This document shows, in pieces, positions 51,809 to 61,240 of a stretch of 64,000 nt of DNA. The DNA comes from Zoogloeaceae bacterium. GTDB lineage: Bacteria; Pseudomonadota; Gammaproteobacteria; Burkholderiales; Rhodocyclaceae. The DNA lies in assembly GCA_024235655.1 (NCBI GenBank), contig JACKLY010000001.1, positions 834,077 to 898,076 of the forward strand, read 5' to 3'. Both the position numbers and the translations under genes were made by a program. The notes under the pieces were generated by a model, which ran no database searches, was not told the origin of the DNA, and saw nothing but the letters and a program-made list of their open reading frames with translations. Numbering within the stretch: the first letter of the stretch is position 1; the number at the start of each line of letters is the position of its first letter.

Positions 51809-52582
51809 CTATTCTACAAGGTCACGATAGGCGTGCCACGAGGCGTGGCCAAGGATCGGCATGATGATGATCAGGCCGAACAACAGCGAGGCAAAACCGA
51901 CCAGTGTCAGGAGCACGATCAGCGCCGCCCACAGGAGCAGTACCGGGTAATTTCCGGCAAATGCCTTCAGGCTGAGGAGTATTGCCGAGACCGTATCGAT
52001 ACGGCGGTCGAGCAGGAGTGGCACGGAAATGACACTCAATGCGAAAACAAGCAGGGCCAGCAAGGCGCCGATGAACAGCCAGAGCGCGAGGAATGGCCAC
52101 TGCTGCGGGTCACCGATGAGTTGCCTGAGCAGTTCGGTGGCCGTGGTGGCGTTTGCTCCGGAGAGCAGGGCAAAGAGAATGGCCGATATCCGTTCCCAGG
52201 CAATGCCAAGCGCTGCCAGTGCCAAACCGAAAAAGGCGAGGGATTCACGGTTGCGTTGCAGCCCCGAGAGGGACTCGACAAAGGTGCTGGTCAGCCCCTG
52301 TTCTTTTCTGCGACTGATTTCATACAGGCCGGCTGCCAGAATTGGGCCGAGCAGCAGAAAACCCGAAATCGCTGCGGTGAACAGATGTGGGTGGCGCCAG
52401 GAGAAAATCAGGATGATGTCGCCGGCAATGGCAAAGAGCAGGCCGTAGGCAATGCTGGCAATCGGAGTTTCAAACAGGTCGGCAAGGCCCGCACGCAACC
52501 ACACGAAAGGCTGGCCCGTTGAAACTTTCCGGATTTCCGGTGTGGAAGATTGATCAATGCTTACGTTGCTGCTATTTGCCAT
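51809..52582 (-). CDS. DUF2189 membrane protein
   Basis: A 257-residue inner-membrane protein with about six hydrophobic segments. The family pattern PFVWLRAGLADLFETPIASIAYGLLFAIAGDIIL and FLLLGPILAAGLYEISRRKEQG matches DUF2189, found widely in Alpha- and Betaproteobacteria. The function is not known. ATG 52582 has GAGG upstream; a TTG at 52600 is an alternative. It is the probable first gene of the minus-strand run leading to prlC. Confidence 0.82.
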   Translation of the reverse strand: MANSSNVSIDQSSTPEIRKVSTGQPFVWLRAGLADLFETPIASIAYGLLFAIAGDIILIFSWRHPHLFTAAISGFLLLGPILAAGLYEISRRKEQGLTSTFVESLSGLQRNRESLAFFGLALAALGIAWERISAILFALLSGANATTATELLRQLIGDPQQWPFLALWLFIGALLALLVFALSVISVPLLLDRRIDTVSAILLSLKAFAGNYPVLLLWAALIVLLTLVGFASLLFGLIIIMPILGHASWHAYRDLVE

Positions 52583-52661
52583 GCGTGCCTCGTCCTTCAA
52601 GATCGATTGCAGTTTGACTGGCGTGAGGGGGCTTGGTTCTGTCTCCGCTCACAAGAAAGCA

Positions 52662-53969
52662 TCAGGCATCAATGACGATCCGGTTGCGCCCGCCGGCTTT
52701 TGCCTCATAGAGCAATTGGTCGGCACGCGCCGATAGCTCCGTGGGGCTGGTGCACGGTGGCAGGGCGGCAATGCCGCCGCTGAATGTGACGCGGAAGGCG
52801 ACGCCTGGCGCAAAATGAGTCAGCAGGCCGAAAGTCTCCCTGATGCCATTGACGATATCCTCGGCTGTCGCCGGATCAGTGTCCGGGAAAATGACAGCGA
52901 ACTCTTCTCCACCATAGCGACCAATGACGTCAGTTTTGCGCAGGCGCTGTGTGAGCAGGCGCGAAAATGATTTCAGTACCCGGTCGCCGGCAGCGTGCCC
53001 ATGGGTGTCGTTGACGCTCTTGAAGTGGTCAAGATCGAGCATGGCAAAACTGACGGTCTGCTCCTGACGTTTGGCACGGGAGCATTCCCTTCCCAGTTGC
53101 TCCATCAGGGTTGAGTGGTTGTAGAGCCCCGTCAGCCCATCTCGCACCATCAAGGCGCGCATTTTCCGGTATCGGTCGATACGAGCCATGACGGACCAGA
53201 CCAGCTGGTGAGGCTCGATGGGTTTCTTCAGAAAATCATCCCCGCCAAAATGCAGCGCCAGTAATTGGCGATCCATGTTTTCTTCCACGGAAAGGAAAAC
53301 AATGGGCAGGCCAATGGTTGCCGGGCTTTGGCGAAGCAGAAGTGCCAGTTCGTCGCCGTTGCATGCCGGCATGTACATGTCGAGCAGAACCAATTCGGGG
53401 TTTCGCTCGTGAATCTGTGCCGGTACTTCCAGCGGATTGTTGCAAATGGTGACCTGCATGCCCGCATTGCGCAGGATGCCGGCGTGGATCTCGGCAGTGG
53501 CTTCGGAATCATCCACAACCAGTACCCGATAGGGTTCTGCTTGTGTTCGGTGTGTTGCCTCATCGAGTGCTTCAATCAATGGGCCGATTTCAAATGGCTT
53601 CACAAAATAGCCGGCTCCACCGGTGCGCACCGCATCAAGCCGGTAGAGAACATCGTTGCTTGCTGAAATGAAAAAGACAGGCGGCAGATCCAGGCCTGCC
53701 TTGCGTGCAGCCCGGACGATTTCCGGGCCGGTGATGTGTTCGCTGGTGTCGAGGACAACATCAACCAGGAGTGCTGCTGGCCGATGGCGGGAAAGTGCTT
53801 CGGCCAGGCCGCAGGCACTGTTCATCACCATCGTATCGTAGCCATAGGCGACCAGCTGAGCCTTCAGATCGTTGGCAAAGCTGCTGTCATCCTCTAGCAA
53901 GAGTACCGGTGTGGGCGGCAACTCGGTTGTGCCAGCTTGCGGAGTTGTCGGCGTTTCATTGAACTGCAT
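52662..53969 (-). CDS. PleD-like response regulator diguanylate cyclase (REC-REC-GGDEF)
   Basis: A 435-residue soluble protein. The first receiver has Asp70 (ALLVDVVLD) and Lys124 (YFVKPF). The second has Asp197 (LVLLDMYMP) and Lys249. The cyclase domain has GGEEF at 353-357 preceded by RKTD (344-347), the inhibitory site. This is the PleD arrangement, but here both receivers keep their phospho-acceptor, whereas PleD's second receiver is an adaptor. Phosphorylation should promote dimerisation and c-di-GMP synthesis. No cognate kinase is adjacent. AAGGTGAG precedes the ATG. Confidence 0.93.
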   Translation of the reverse strand: MQFNETPTTPQAGTTELPPTPVLLLEDDSSFANDLKAQLVAYGYDTMVMNSACGLAEALSRHRPAALLVDVVLDTSEHITGPEIVRAARKAGLDLPPVFFISASNDVLYRLDAVRTGGAGYFVKPFEIGPLIEALDEATHRTQAEPYRVLVVDDSEATAEIHAGILRNAGMQVTICNNPLEVPAQIHERNPELVLLDMYMPACNGDELALLLRQSPATIGLPIVFLSVEENMDRQLLALHFGGDDFLKKPIEPHQLVWSVMARIDRYRKMRALMVRDGLTGLYNHSTLMEQLGRECSRAKRQEQTVSFAMLDLDHFKSVNDTHGHAAGDRVLKSFSRLLTQRLRKTDVIGRYGGEEFAVIFPDTDPATAEDIVNGIRETFGLLTHFAPGVAFRVTFSGGIAALPPCTSPTELSARADQLLYEAKAGGRNRIVIDA

Positions 53970-54000
53970 ACGCTCACCTTTCCGCTGAAACGTGTTTACA

Positions 54001-54933
54001 TCATAGCGTGTTGCCGGTCAGGCGGTGATAGGCCTCACGATATTTGTCCGCCGTACGTTCAACAATGTCATTCGGCAGGCTGGGGCCGGGGGCGGCCTTG
54101 TTCCAGTCCAGTGTTTCAAGATAGTCGCGTACGAACTGTTTGTCGAAGGAAGGCGGGTTGCAGCCTTCCTGGTACTGGTCTGCCGGCCAGAAACGCGAAG
54201 AATCGGGCGTCAGCGCTTCGTCGATCAGATGCAGCGTGCCCTTGGCGTCAATGCCGAATTCAAACTTGGTATCGGCGATGATGATGCCCTTGGTCGCGGC
54301 AAAGCGTGATGCCTCTTCGTAGAGTTGCAGGGCCACGCTACGGGCCTGGGCTGCCAACTGGGCACCATTGATGCCCGTGCCGTAGAGTGCCTCGGCCAGC
54401 ACCTTGGCGCAGTGGGCTTGCGATGCTTCGAAGCTGATGTTTTCGTCGTGATCGCCAATGTCAGCCTTGGTGGCCGGGGTGAAAATCGGCTGCGGCAGTT
54501 TTTGCGCCATTTTCAAGCCGGCCGGCAAAGCGATGCCGCAAACGGCGCCGGTGGCCTGATAGTCTTTCCAGCCGGAGCCGATCAGATAGCCGCGTACCAC
54601 CGCCTCGATTGGCAGCGGGCGCAAACGCTTGACGACCACGGCGCGGCCACGAACCTGTTCGCGTTCATCGGGGGCTACCACCGACTCTGGATCAATACCG
54701 GTCAACTGACCCGGAACGATGTGTGCGAGCTTGTCGAACCAGAAGTTGGCAACCTGCGTCAGCACCTTGCCCTTGTCCGGAATCGGGTTGGGCAGGATGA
54801 CGTCGAAGGCCGACAGGCGGTCGGAGGTGACGATCAGCAACTGCTCGTCGTTGACGGCATAGATGTCGCGCACCTTGCCGCGTGACAGCATGGGCAGGCT
54901 CTTGATGGTGGAGTCGAAAAGGGGAGCGGTCAC
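54001..54933 (-). CDS. purC: Phosphoribosylaminoimidazole-succinocarboxamide synthase
   Basis: A 310-residue SAICAR synthetase of purine synthesis. LSRGKVRDIYAV, SDRLSAFDVILPNPIP, VVRGYLIGSGWKDYQ, GIIIADTKFEFGID and IDEALTPDSSRFWP are family signatures. The longer form (about 300 residues) is usual in Betaproteobacteria. The start is GTG at 54933. It ends the gap-pgk-pyk-fba-purC block here. Confidence 0.96.
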   Translation of the reverse strand: MTAPLFDSTIKSLPMLSRGKVRDIYAVNDEQLLIVTSDRLSAFDVILPNPIPDKGKVLTQVANFWFDKLAHIVPGQLTGIDPESVVAPDEREQVRGRAVVVKRLRPLPIEAVVRGYLIGSGWKDYQATGAVCGIALPAGLKMAQKLPQPIFTPATKADIGDHDENISFEASQAHCAKVLAEALYGTGINGAQLAAQARSVALQLYEEASRFAATKGIIIADTKFEFGIDAKGTLHLIDEALTPDSSRFWPADQYQEGCNPPSFDKQFVRDYLETLDWNKAAPGPSLPNDIVERTADKYREAYHRLTGNTL

Positions 54934-54988
54934 GGGTAGTTCCCTGAATGCAAAGGTGAAAAGGATGAGTTAAGGGTGTAATTATAGG

Positions 54989-56284
54989 CTAGCCGGCGCG
55001 CTCTTCCGCTGCCAGTACCTTGCGCATGCGACGAATGCCAAGCGCCACGACGAGGGCAATGACCGGGATCGATAGCGCGGCGGCAATTTCCGGCGAGAGG
55101 CCAGGGAAGGCGGCCTTGTTGAGGCCTTTGGCGAGGTATTGCACCAGCTGTGAGCCGTAATAGGTGATGGCCACCACCGACAGGCCCTCGACCGTTTCCT
55201 GCAGGCGCATCTGCAGGCGGGCACGGCGGTTCATCTGGGCCAGCAGTTCCTGATTCTGGCGTTCCAGCTCGATATCGACCCGGGTGCGCAGCAGAGCACT
55301 TTTCCTGGCAATGCGTGTCGACAGGTCGCTCTGGCGGTGGGCGATTGATTCGCAGGTCGCCATGGCAGGCGCCAAACGGCGCTCCATGAACTCGCGGATC
55401 GGCGGGTAGCCGTCAAGACGTTGTTCGCGCAAGTCCTCGACCCGTTGCTGTACCAGACGGTAATAGGCCGCAGCAGCGCCAAAGCGGTAGGCGGTGCGTG
55501 TGGCCGACTGTTCGACAGCAGCGGCCAGCCGGGTCAGGCTGGCGAGCAGGCTGCGCTCGTCTTCCGGGGTGCCGGCGACACTCATTTCATCCATCAGATT
55601 CGATAATTCTTTTTCCCTTTCGCCGAGAAAACGGCCGACATCCTTGGCCACGGGAAAGGCCAGCAGCGCCATCATGCAATAGGTTTCGATCTCCAGGATG
55701 CGCTGGACGGTGCGCCCGGCCTGGCGGTGACGCAGGTGCTTATCGATGATCGTGTAACGGGAAAATCCGTCGTGCAGGCGGAAGTCCGACATCAGCCAGG
55801 CAGCGCCATCGGCCACCCGCGTGGCTACCAGCCCGGTGCCGGCGCGGGTGATGCCTTCAAGCACTTCCTCTGGCGGATTTTGGGCCGCAGCGCAGAGTTC
55901 GATATGGCTGGCGGCAACCACTGCACCGGGAATGCCGGTAATCCAGTCAGCAGGAAAGGCGTCCAGTGCCGTGGTTTCCGGGGTGTCTCCAGCGACGCGC
56001 CGGCGGAAGAAGGTGTAGCTGGAGAATTCGGTATGCCGCTCCCACTTCAGCCGTAGTGCGCCGGCATCAAGCACCCAGTGCTCACCTTCGACCAGCGGGC
56101 AAAGTCCCGAGCCGAGCATGCTGCAGAGGCCGGCCAGGTGTTTCTGCTCATCATCGGAGCTGCTGCCGGTGTGCGTGACAGCGAGATAGCTGATCCATTC
56201 CGGGCCGGGGATGGCAATCGGCGGGCGCGAATGCAACTCGGCATTGAGGCGGTGACGAAGTGGATGCTCTGGCAGCGGAAGCAT
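54989..56284 (-). CDS. DUF3422 family membrane-anchored protein
   Basis: A 431-residue protein, mostly soluble, with two C-terminal hydrophobic segments (about 375-415: VVAITYYGSQLVQYLAKGL and SIPVIALVVALGIRR). The start LRHRLNAELHSRPP and later ERHTEFSSYTFFRR and DFRLHDGFSRYTIID match DUF3422. A long helical region (about 215-360) could form a coiled coil. Function unknown. ATG 56284 is chosen because a GTG at 56326 would lie inside the fba terminator hairpin. It sits between fba and purC. Confidence 0.85.
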   Translation of the reverse strand: MLPLPEHPLRHRLNAELHSRPPIAIPGPEWISYLAVTHTGSSSDDEQKHLAGLCSMLGSGLCPLVEGEHWVLDAGALRLKWERHTEFSSYTFFRRRVAGDTPETTALDAFPADWITGIPGAVVAASHIELCAAAQNPPEEVLEGITRAGTGLVATRVADGAAWLMSDFRLHDGFSRYTIIDKHLRHRQAGRTVQRILEIETYCMMALLAFPVAKDVGRFLGEREKELSNLMDEMSVAGTPEDERSLLASLTRLAAAVEQSATRTAYRFGAAAAYYRLVQQRVEDLREQRLDGYPPIREFMERRLAPAMATCESIAHRQSDLSTRIARKSALLRTRVDIELERQNQELLAQMNRRARLQMRLQETVEGLSVVAITYYGSQLVQYLAKGLNKAAFPGLSPEIAAALSIPVIALVVALGIRRMRKVLAAEERAG

Positions 56285-56299
56285 GACGGGGTGGTCGCC

Positions 56300-56335
56300 A
56301 ATAAGAAACGGCACCGAGTGTAGCACCCGGTGCCG
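56300..56335 (-). terminator. Rho-independent terminator after fba
   Basis: CGGCACC (56309-56315) pairs with GGTGCCG (56329-56335). On the minus strand the hairpin is followed by TTTCTTATT. It begins 15 bases beyond the fba stop. Confidence 0.85.
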
Positions 56336-56349
56336 TGATAGATGCCTGA

Positions 56350-57414
56350 TTACTTGACGATCTGGTTGAGTTCGCCTTTGGCGTAGCGTCCGGCCATCTG
56401 TTCCAGCGTCATTGGTTTGATTTTGCTGGCCTGACCGGCGCAGCCGAAGGCTTCGAAGCGGGCCAGGCAGATCTTCTTGGCCGCTTCACGTGCCGGCTTG
56501 AGGTAGTCGCGCGGATCGAACTTGGAGGGATTCTCGGCCAGGTAGCGGCGGATGGCCCCGGTCATGGCGAGGCGGATATCCGTGTCGATATTCACCTTGC
56601 GTACGCCGTGCTTGATGCCGTTGACGATTTCCTCGACCGGGACGCCGTAGGTTTCCTTCATGTCACCGCCGAATTCGCGGATCTCGGCCAGCAGTTCCTG
56701 CGGCACGGAGGACGAGCCGTGCATGACCAGATGCGTGTTCGGGATGCGGGCGTGGATTTCCTTGATGCGGTCGATGGCGAGGATGTCGCCGGTCGGCTTC
56801 TTGGTGAACTTGTAGGCGCCGTGGCTGGTACCGATGGCAATCGCCAGCGCATCGCAGTTGGTCTGTTTGACGAAATCAGCCGCCTGATCGGGGTCGGTGA
56901 GCAGTTGCTCACGGGTCATGTGGCCGTCCGCGCCGTGGCCGTCTTCCTTGTCGCCCTGCATGGTTTCGAGTGAGCCGAGGACACCCAGTTCAGCTTCCAC
57001 CGAGACGCCGATGGCGTGCGAGAACTTGGCCACTTCACGTGAGACTGCAACGTTGTATTCATAGGACGAGGTGGTCTTGCCGTCGGCTTCCAGCGAGCCG
57101 TCCATCATCACCGACGAGAAGCCGGAGCGGATCGCCGCCATGCAGACTGCCGGGCTCTGCCCGTGATCCTGATGCATGACGATAGGGATGTGCGGATAGG
57201 CTTCCAGGGCTGCCAGAATCTGGTGGCGCAGAAAGGGTTCGCCGGCATATTTGCGGGCGCCGGCGGAGGCCTGCATGATCACTGGAGCATCAACCTGATT
57301 GGCTGCCTCCATGATCGCCCAGACCTGCTCCATGTTGTTGACGTTGAAGGCGGGCAGTCCATAGCTGTTTTCAGCAGCGTGATCGAGTAGCTGGCGCAGG
57401 GATACGAGCGGCAT
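56350..57414 (-). CDS. fba: Fructose-bisphosphate aldolase, class II
   Basis: A 354-residue zinc aldolase of glycolysis and gluconeogenesis (and the Calvin cycle, if present). YGLPAFNVNNMEQVWAI, VIMQASAGARKYAG, IVMHQDHGQS (zinc His), VSVEAELGVLGS, IGTSHGAYKF and LVMHGSSSVP are all present. GGAGGAAATC stands before ATG 57414, and the predicted length matches the family; in-frame sequence upstream is not conserved. It belongs to the conserved glycolysis block. Confidence 0.97.
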   Translation of the reverse strand: MPLVSLRQLLDHAAENSYGLPAFNVNNMEQVWAIMEAANQVDAPVIMQASAGARKYAGEPFLRHQILAALEAYPHIPIVMHQDHGQSPAVCMAAIRSGFSSVMMDGSLEADGKTTSSYEYNVAVSREVAKFSHAIGVSVEAELGVLGSLETMQGDKEDGHGADGHMTREQLLTDPDQAADFVKQTNCDALAIAIGTSHGAYKFTKKPTGDILAIDRIKEIHARIPNTHLVMHGSSSVPQELLAEIREFGGDMKETYGVPVEEIVNGIKHGVRKVNIDTDIRLAMTGAIRRYLAENPSKFDPRDYLKPAREAAKKICLARFEAFGCAGQASKIKPMTLEQMAGRYAKGELNQIVK

Positions 57415-57518
57415 GATTTCCTCCGGAAGCGGCCGGGAGCAGTTGGGGCTCCGGCAAATAATGTCAAACCCTGATTTTACCGCGTTTCGTCGCAGTGCTT
57501 CGCATGCTGGAAGCAGGG

Positions 57519-58286
57519 TCAGGAGTGGAAGCTGCGATTTTTGATGGCGAGCGCCTGTGCTTCGCGCAGGGCAGCTTTCAAAGGTGTGCTGCCTCCTCCC
57601 TCGCGCTGCTCCCATTGTTCGAAAAACACCAGATCTTCCAATGGCAGACGCGGGCGCCAGCCAACGGCTTCGAGTTCCGGTTTTTCGTAGAAGTGGCTGA
57701 CGTGACCGAGGCAGAGATAGGCGATAGGAATGATGCGAGCCGGCAACGCGAGGATCTCTCGCAGAGCGTGCTGGTGGAAAATGCTGACCCAGCCGACCCC
57801 CAGCCCTTCGCTGCGTGCGGCCAGCCACAGGTTCTGGACGGCACAGACCGAACTGTAGATATCCATCGCCTTGATGTGGGTGCGTCCGATTACGACCGGG
57901 CCGGCACGGTCGCGGTCGCAGGTGACCAGAATGTTGATTGGCGCCTCGCGAATCCCCTCCAGCTTCAGCTCGCGGTAGATTTCCCTGTTCTCGCCTTCAA
58001 ACATGTCGGCAGCCTCTGCATTGGCTTCGGCAAAAGCAGCGTGAATGCGGGATTTGACGACTGCATCCCGGATCAGCACAAAGTTCCATGGCTGCATGTA
58101 GCCTACCGAGGGGGCGAAATGTGCAGCCGTCAGTATGCGTGCCAGTACCTCGTCGCTGACCGGTTCGGGCAGGAATTGGCTTCGTACATCCCGGCGCGAA
58201 AAGATCGCCTGATAAATGGCGTTGCGCGCATCATCGGCAAAATGATGCTCGGCCTGGTGGAATGGTGCTGATTCTGCGCGTGTCAT
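57519..58286 (-). CDS. bluB: 5,6-dimethylbenzimidazole synthase BluB
   Basis: A 255-residue nitroreductase-fold flavoprotein that converts reduced FMN to dimethylbenzimidazole, the lower ligand of vitamin B12. YQAIFSRRDVRSQFLPEPV, ILTAAHFAPSVGYMQPWNFVLIRD and LGVGWVSIFHQHALREIL are BluB-type rather than general nitroreductase sequences. GAGGA lies five bases before the ATG. No other cobalamin gene is near: it is inserted between pyk and fba in an otherwise conserved glycolytic order. Confidence 0.88.
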   Translation of the reverse strand: MTRAESAPFHQAEHHFADDARNAIYQAIFSRRDVRSQFLPEPVSDEVLARILTAAHFAPSVGYMQPWNFVLIRDAVVKSRIHAAFAEANAEAADMFEGENREIYRELKLEGIREAPINILVTCDRDRAGPVVIGRTHIKAMDIYSSVCAVQNLWLAARSEGLGVGWVSIFHQHALREILALPARIIPIAYLCLGHVSHFYEKPELEAVGWRPRLPLEDLVFFEQWEQREGGGSTPLKAALREAQALAIKNRSFHS

Positions 58287-58365
58287 GTACTTCCTCGTGA
58301 GTCATGCATCCGTGGGCGAGCGCTCTCGCTGGATAACAAAATCTGTCCGCAAAATGGCTTAGGGC

Positions 58366-59808
58366 TTACCTGTGCACAGGCAGTGCGTGCTCGCCGACGC
58401 GAACGATTTTCAGGGTGTTGGTGCCGCCGGGGGTGCCAATAGGTTCGCCGATGGTCAGTACAATCAGGTCGCCCTGGGTCGCCACGCCGGCCTCGATCAG
58501 CAATTGTTCTGCATCGTAGAGCAGTTCTTCGCGGTCGGTATGGGTCTGTTTCATCAGTAATGGCGTGACATCTCGGTAAAGGCACATCTTGGTTTGTGCT
58601 TCGGCTGAAGGCGTCAGGGCGTAAACGGGAACGCCGCAGTTCAGCCGGCTCATCCAGAGTGCGGTCGATCCTGACTCGGTCAGCGCAGCAATCGCCTTTA
58701 CCTTGAGGTGGTGTGCTGTCCAGATTGCCGCCATGGCAATCGATTGGTCGATGCGGGTAAATATCCGGTCGAGGAATTCGCGGTCGAGGGTGACTTCGTG
58801 CGATTTCTCCGCTTCAAGGCAAACGCGGGCCATGGCTTCTACCGTGTGAATCGGATATTTGCCGCTGGCCGTTTCGGCCGAGAGCATGACGGCATCAGTG
58901 CCGTCGAGCACGGCGTTGGCAACATCGGAAACTTCGGCGCGGGTCGGAACCGGTGAGACGATCATCGACTCCATCATCTGGGTTGCCGTAATCGCCAGCT
59001 TGTTGCGCTCACGTGCCATGCGAATCATTTTTTTCTGCAGTGCCGGAACGGCAGCATCCCCGACCTCTACGGCGAGGTCGCCGCGTGCCACCATGACGCC
59101 ATCGGATGCATCGAGAATTTCTTCCAGTAACGCGACGGCTTCTACGCGTTCAATCTTGGCAATGGTCAAGCCCTTGCTGCCGGCCGCACGCATCAACTGG
59201 CGTGCCATGTACATGTCAGCCGCACTCTTGGGGAAGGAGATGGCGACATAATCGACGCCAATGGCCGCGGCGGTCTTGATGTCATCCATGTCCTTGGCTG
59301 TCAGCGCTGGGGCCGAGAGGCCACCTCCCTGGCGGTTGATGCCCTTGTTGTTCGACAATTCACCACCATGGCGGACAAGCGTGTGGATCTCGGCACCGAT
59401 GACACGTTCGACATCCAGCACGATGCGACCATCGTCGAGCAGCAGGACATCGCCGGGTTTTACATCCTTGGGCAGGTCCGGATAGTCGAGGCCGACGCGT
59501 TCGATGTTGCCGGAGGTGCACTTGGCATCGAGCACGAAGCGGGTTCCGTTCTCCAGAGTGACCTTGCCCTCGGCAAATTTGCCGACGCGGATTTTCGGCC
59601 CCTGCAGGTCGGCCAGGATGCCGACCGGGCGGCCGACGCGCAAGGCGGCTTCGCGCACGGTTGCGGCGCGGGCGACATGGTCTTCGGCACTGCCATGCGA
59701 GAAATTGAGACGGACGACATCAACGCCGGCGCGGATGAGTTTTTCGAGAACGGCTGCGTCGCTGGAGGAGGGGCCTAAGGTGGCAACAATCTTGGTGTGA
59801 CGGGTCAT
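58366..59808 (-). CDS. pyk: Pyruvate kinase
   Basis: A 480-residue glycolytic enzyme making pyruvate and ATP. KIVATLGPSS, VVRLNFSHGS, ILADLQGPKIRVG, TIAKIERVEAV, GVMVARGDLAVEV and ATQMMESMIVSPVPTRAEVSDVANAVLDGTDAVMLSAETA are the expected active-site segments; the C-terminal allosteric domain is complete. It lies on the same strand as pgk and gap, separated from pgk by the receiver/GGDEF-like gene. Confidence 0.97.
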   Translation of the reverse strand: MTRHTKIVATLGPSSSDAAVLEKLIRAGVDVVRLNFSHGSAEDHVARAATVREAALRVGRPVGILADLQGPKIRVGKFAEGKVTLENGTRFVLDAKCTSGNIERVGLDYPDLPKDVKPGDVLLLDDGRIVLDVERVIGAEIHTLVRHGGELSNNKGINRQGGGLSAPALTAKDMDDIKTAAAIGVDYVAISFPKSAADMYMARQLMRAAGSKGLTIAKIERVEAVALLEEILDASDGVMVARGDLAVEVGDAAVPALQKKMIRMARERNKLAITATQMMESMIVSPVPTRAEVSDVANAVLDGTDAVMLSAETASGKYPIHTVEAMARVCLEAEKSHEVTLDREFLDRIFTRIDQSIAMAAIWTAHHLKVKAIAALTESGSTALWMSRLNCGVPVYALTPSAEAQTKMCLYRDVTPLLMKQTHTDREELLYDAEQLLIEAGVATQGDLIVLTIGEPIGTPGGTNTLKIVRVGEHALPVHR

Positions 59809-59870
59809 GAGTTGTCCTTGGTGAGAGCCGACATTCTAGCCCCGGCCAGCGGCAAGGAGAACAGTTGTCC

Positions 59871-61049
59871 CTAGCTGATCGCCTGCTCTTCTTTGGCGCG
59901 CGCTTCAAGGCGGCGTTCGAGTTCGCTGAGTGGCAGGCCGAAATTGAACTCCTGATCGAGCATCTTGAGTAGCGGTATCAGGTGCAAGCCGGCGCTGCCG
60001 AGTTTAAGTGTGGCGGTTTGCGGGCAGAAGTAGCCGGCTAGGTCGGTGAAGTATTGCGCATCAAGATGGGCGCCGGGGTCGATGTCGTCGCTGACGACAC
60101 GGCACCCCCCCTTGCGGAGCGCTTTACCCAGACGTTCTTCGGCTAGCGATATCAGTGCGTCGGCTGTGGTGTCTTCGTCAGGAGTCGTGCTGACGATACC
60201 GGCACTGACTTTCAGGTTGCAGATTTCCCCGGCAATGGTGACCTGGCTGTTGGCCAGGCCGCGGCAGACACGGCGGGCAAAGGCCGTACAGCTTGCATGG
60301 CTGCTGTCTACCGAAACGATGACGAATCGGGATGAGTTTTCGCAGCCGATGTGGTCGCCTTGTCCGATCTTGTCCTTGAGGACGCGTGCCACGCGTGCGG
60401 CAATCGTCTGGGTAACTTCGTTGCCGAAACGCTCGGTCAGCTCGGCATGGTCGTCCAGTCCGAAGCGCAAAACGCTGATCTGTTTTTGCTGTGACTGGGC
60501 TTCAAGCAGGCATGAATCAAGATAGGCGGCGATGGCGTCATCAGAGAGTACGCCGGGCGGGAGTGCCGTTGTTTTTTGCACGGTCTGCCGGGGGGCTGTT
60601 GCCGCAATCTCTGCTGGAGCGCTGCCCAGTTCGGCAATATTGGCGTTGGTCAGCGACAGGGTTGGATCCCAGTTGCCAAGGCGGCCGATGCTGTCGATGA
60701 CTTCCTGTCGCTTCATGCTGCGGGTGATGAAATCGGTGACCCCGCGTTCCTTCGCCAGTTGGCGATCTTCCTCGCTTTCGCTGCCGGAGACGACGAGCAG
60801 GAAGGGAATGTCGCAAATCCGGCGGATCTTGCTGCTGCGCAGGCGGGTCAGCAATTCGTAACCATTCAGGCGAGCCAGGTGCGCGCCGGCTACCACGGCA
60901 ATGATGGTCGGGTCGAGGACGAGCGTTTGCCAGGCAGATTCGCCATCCTGCTCCTCGCGCACGTCGTAATGCCCGTGCAGGTGTTTGGCCAGTGCCGATC
61001 GAACGACTTTTGAATGGTCGATGATCAGGACGCGGCGTGTTGCGTCCAT
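59871..61049 (-). CDS. Degenerate receiver plus degenerate GGDEF protein
   Basis: A 392-residue soluble protein. The N-terminal 120 residues have a receiver fold (RRVLIIDHSKVVRSALAKHL, LNGYELLTRLR) but the phospho-acceptor Asp position is Gly55 (VVAGAHLARLNG), and the conserved Lys is Arg110 (FITRSM). Residues about 165-330 resemble a GGDEF domain (ISVLRFGLDDHAELTERFG) in which the signature is NSSRF (238-242) instead of GGDEF, so it should not make c-di-GMP. The last 60 residues are unassigned. It is likely a protein-protein or nucleotide-sensing scaffold, set between pgk and pyk. Confidence 0.82.
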   Translation of the reverse strand: MDATRRVLIIDHSKVVRSALAKHLHGHYDVREEQDGESAWQTLVLDPTIIAVVAGAHLARLNGYELLTRLRSSKIRRICDIPFLLVVSGSESEEDRQLAKERGVTDFITRSMKRQEVIDSIGRLGNWDPTLSLTNANIAELGSAPAEIAATAPRQTVQKTTALPPGVLSDDAIAAYLDSCLLEAQSQQKQISVLRFGLDDHAELTERFGNEVTQTIAARVARVLKDKIGQGDHIGCENSSRFVIVSVDSSHASCTAFARRVCRGLANSQVTIAGEICNLKVSAGIVSTTPDEDTTADALISLAEERLGKALRKGGCRVVSDDIDPGAHLDAQYFTDLAGYFCPQTATLKLGSAGLHLIPLLKMLDQEFNFGLPLSELERRLEARAKEEQAIS

Positions 61050-61189
61050 CGTCTCCTCCCTTCGCTCTTTGTCGAAGAGTGTGAATTATTTCCTTGCGAA
61101 GGCGGAATTCTGGACTATGTAATCAGGTGAGGCAATGGCTATTTCCTGATTTATTGATTTTGATACAAATGCTTGAAGCAAGCTCCGGA

Positions 61190-61219
61190 AATAAAAAGGG
61201 CTGCAAATAGCAGCCCTTT
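61190..61219 (-). terminator. Rho-independent terminator after pgk
   Basis: AAAGGGCTGC (61195-61204) pairs perfectly with GCAGCCCTTT (61210-61219) over a five-base loop, followed on the minus strand by TTTTTATTT. It separates pgk from the receiver/GGDEF-like gene. Confidence 0.92.
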
Positions 61220-61240
61220 CTGACGTTTGTGCTGACGGGC

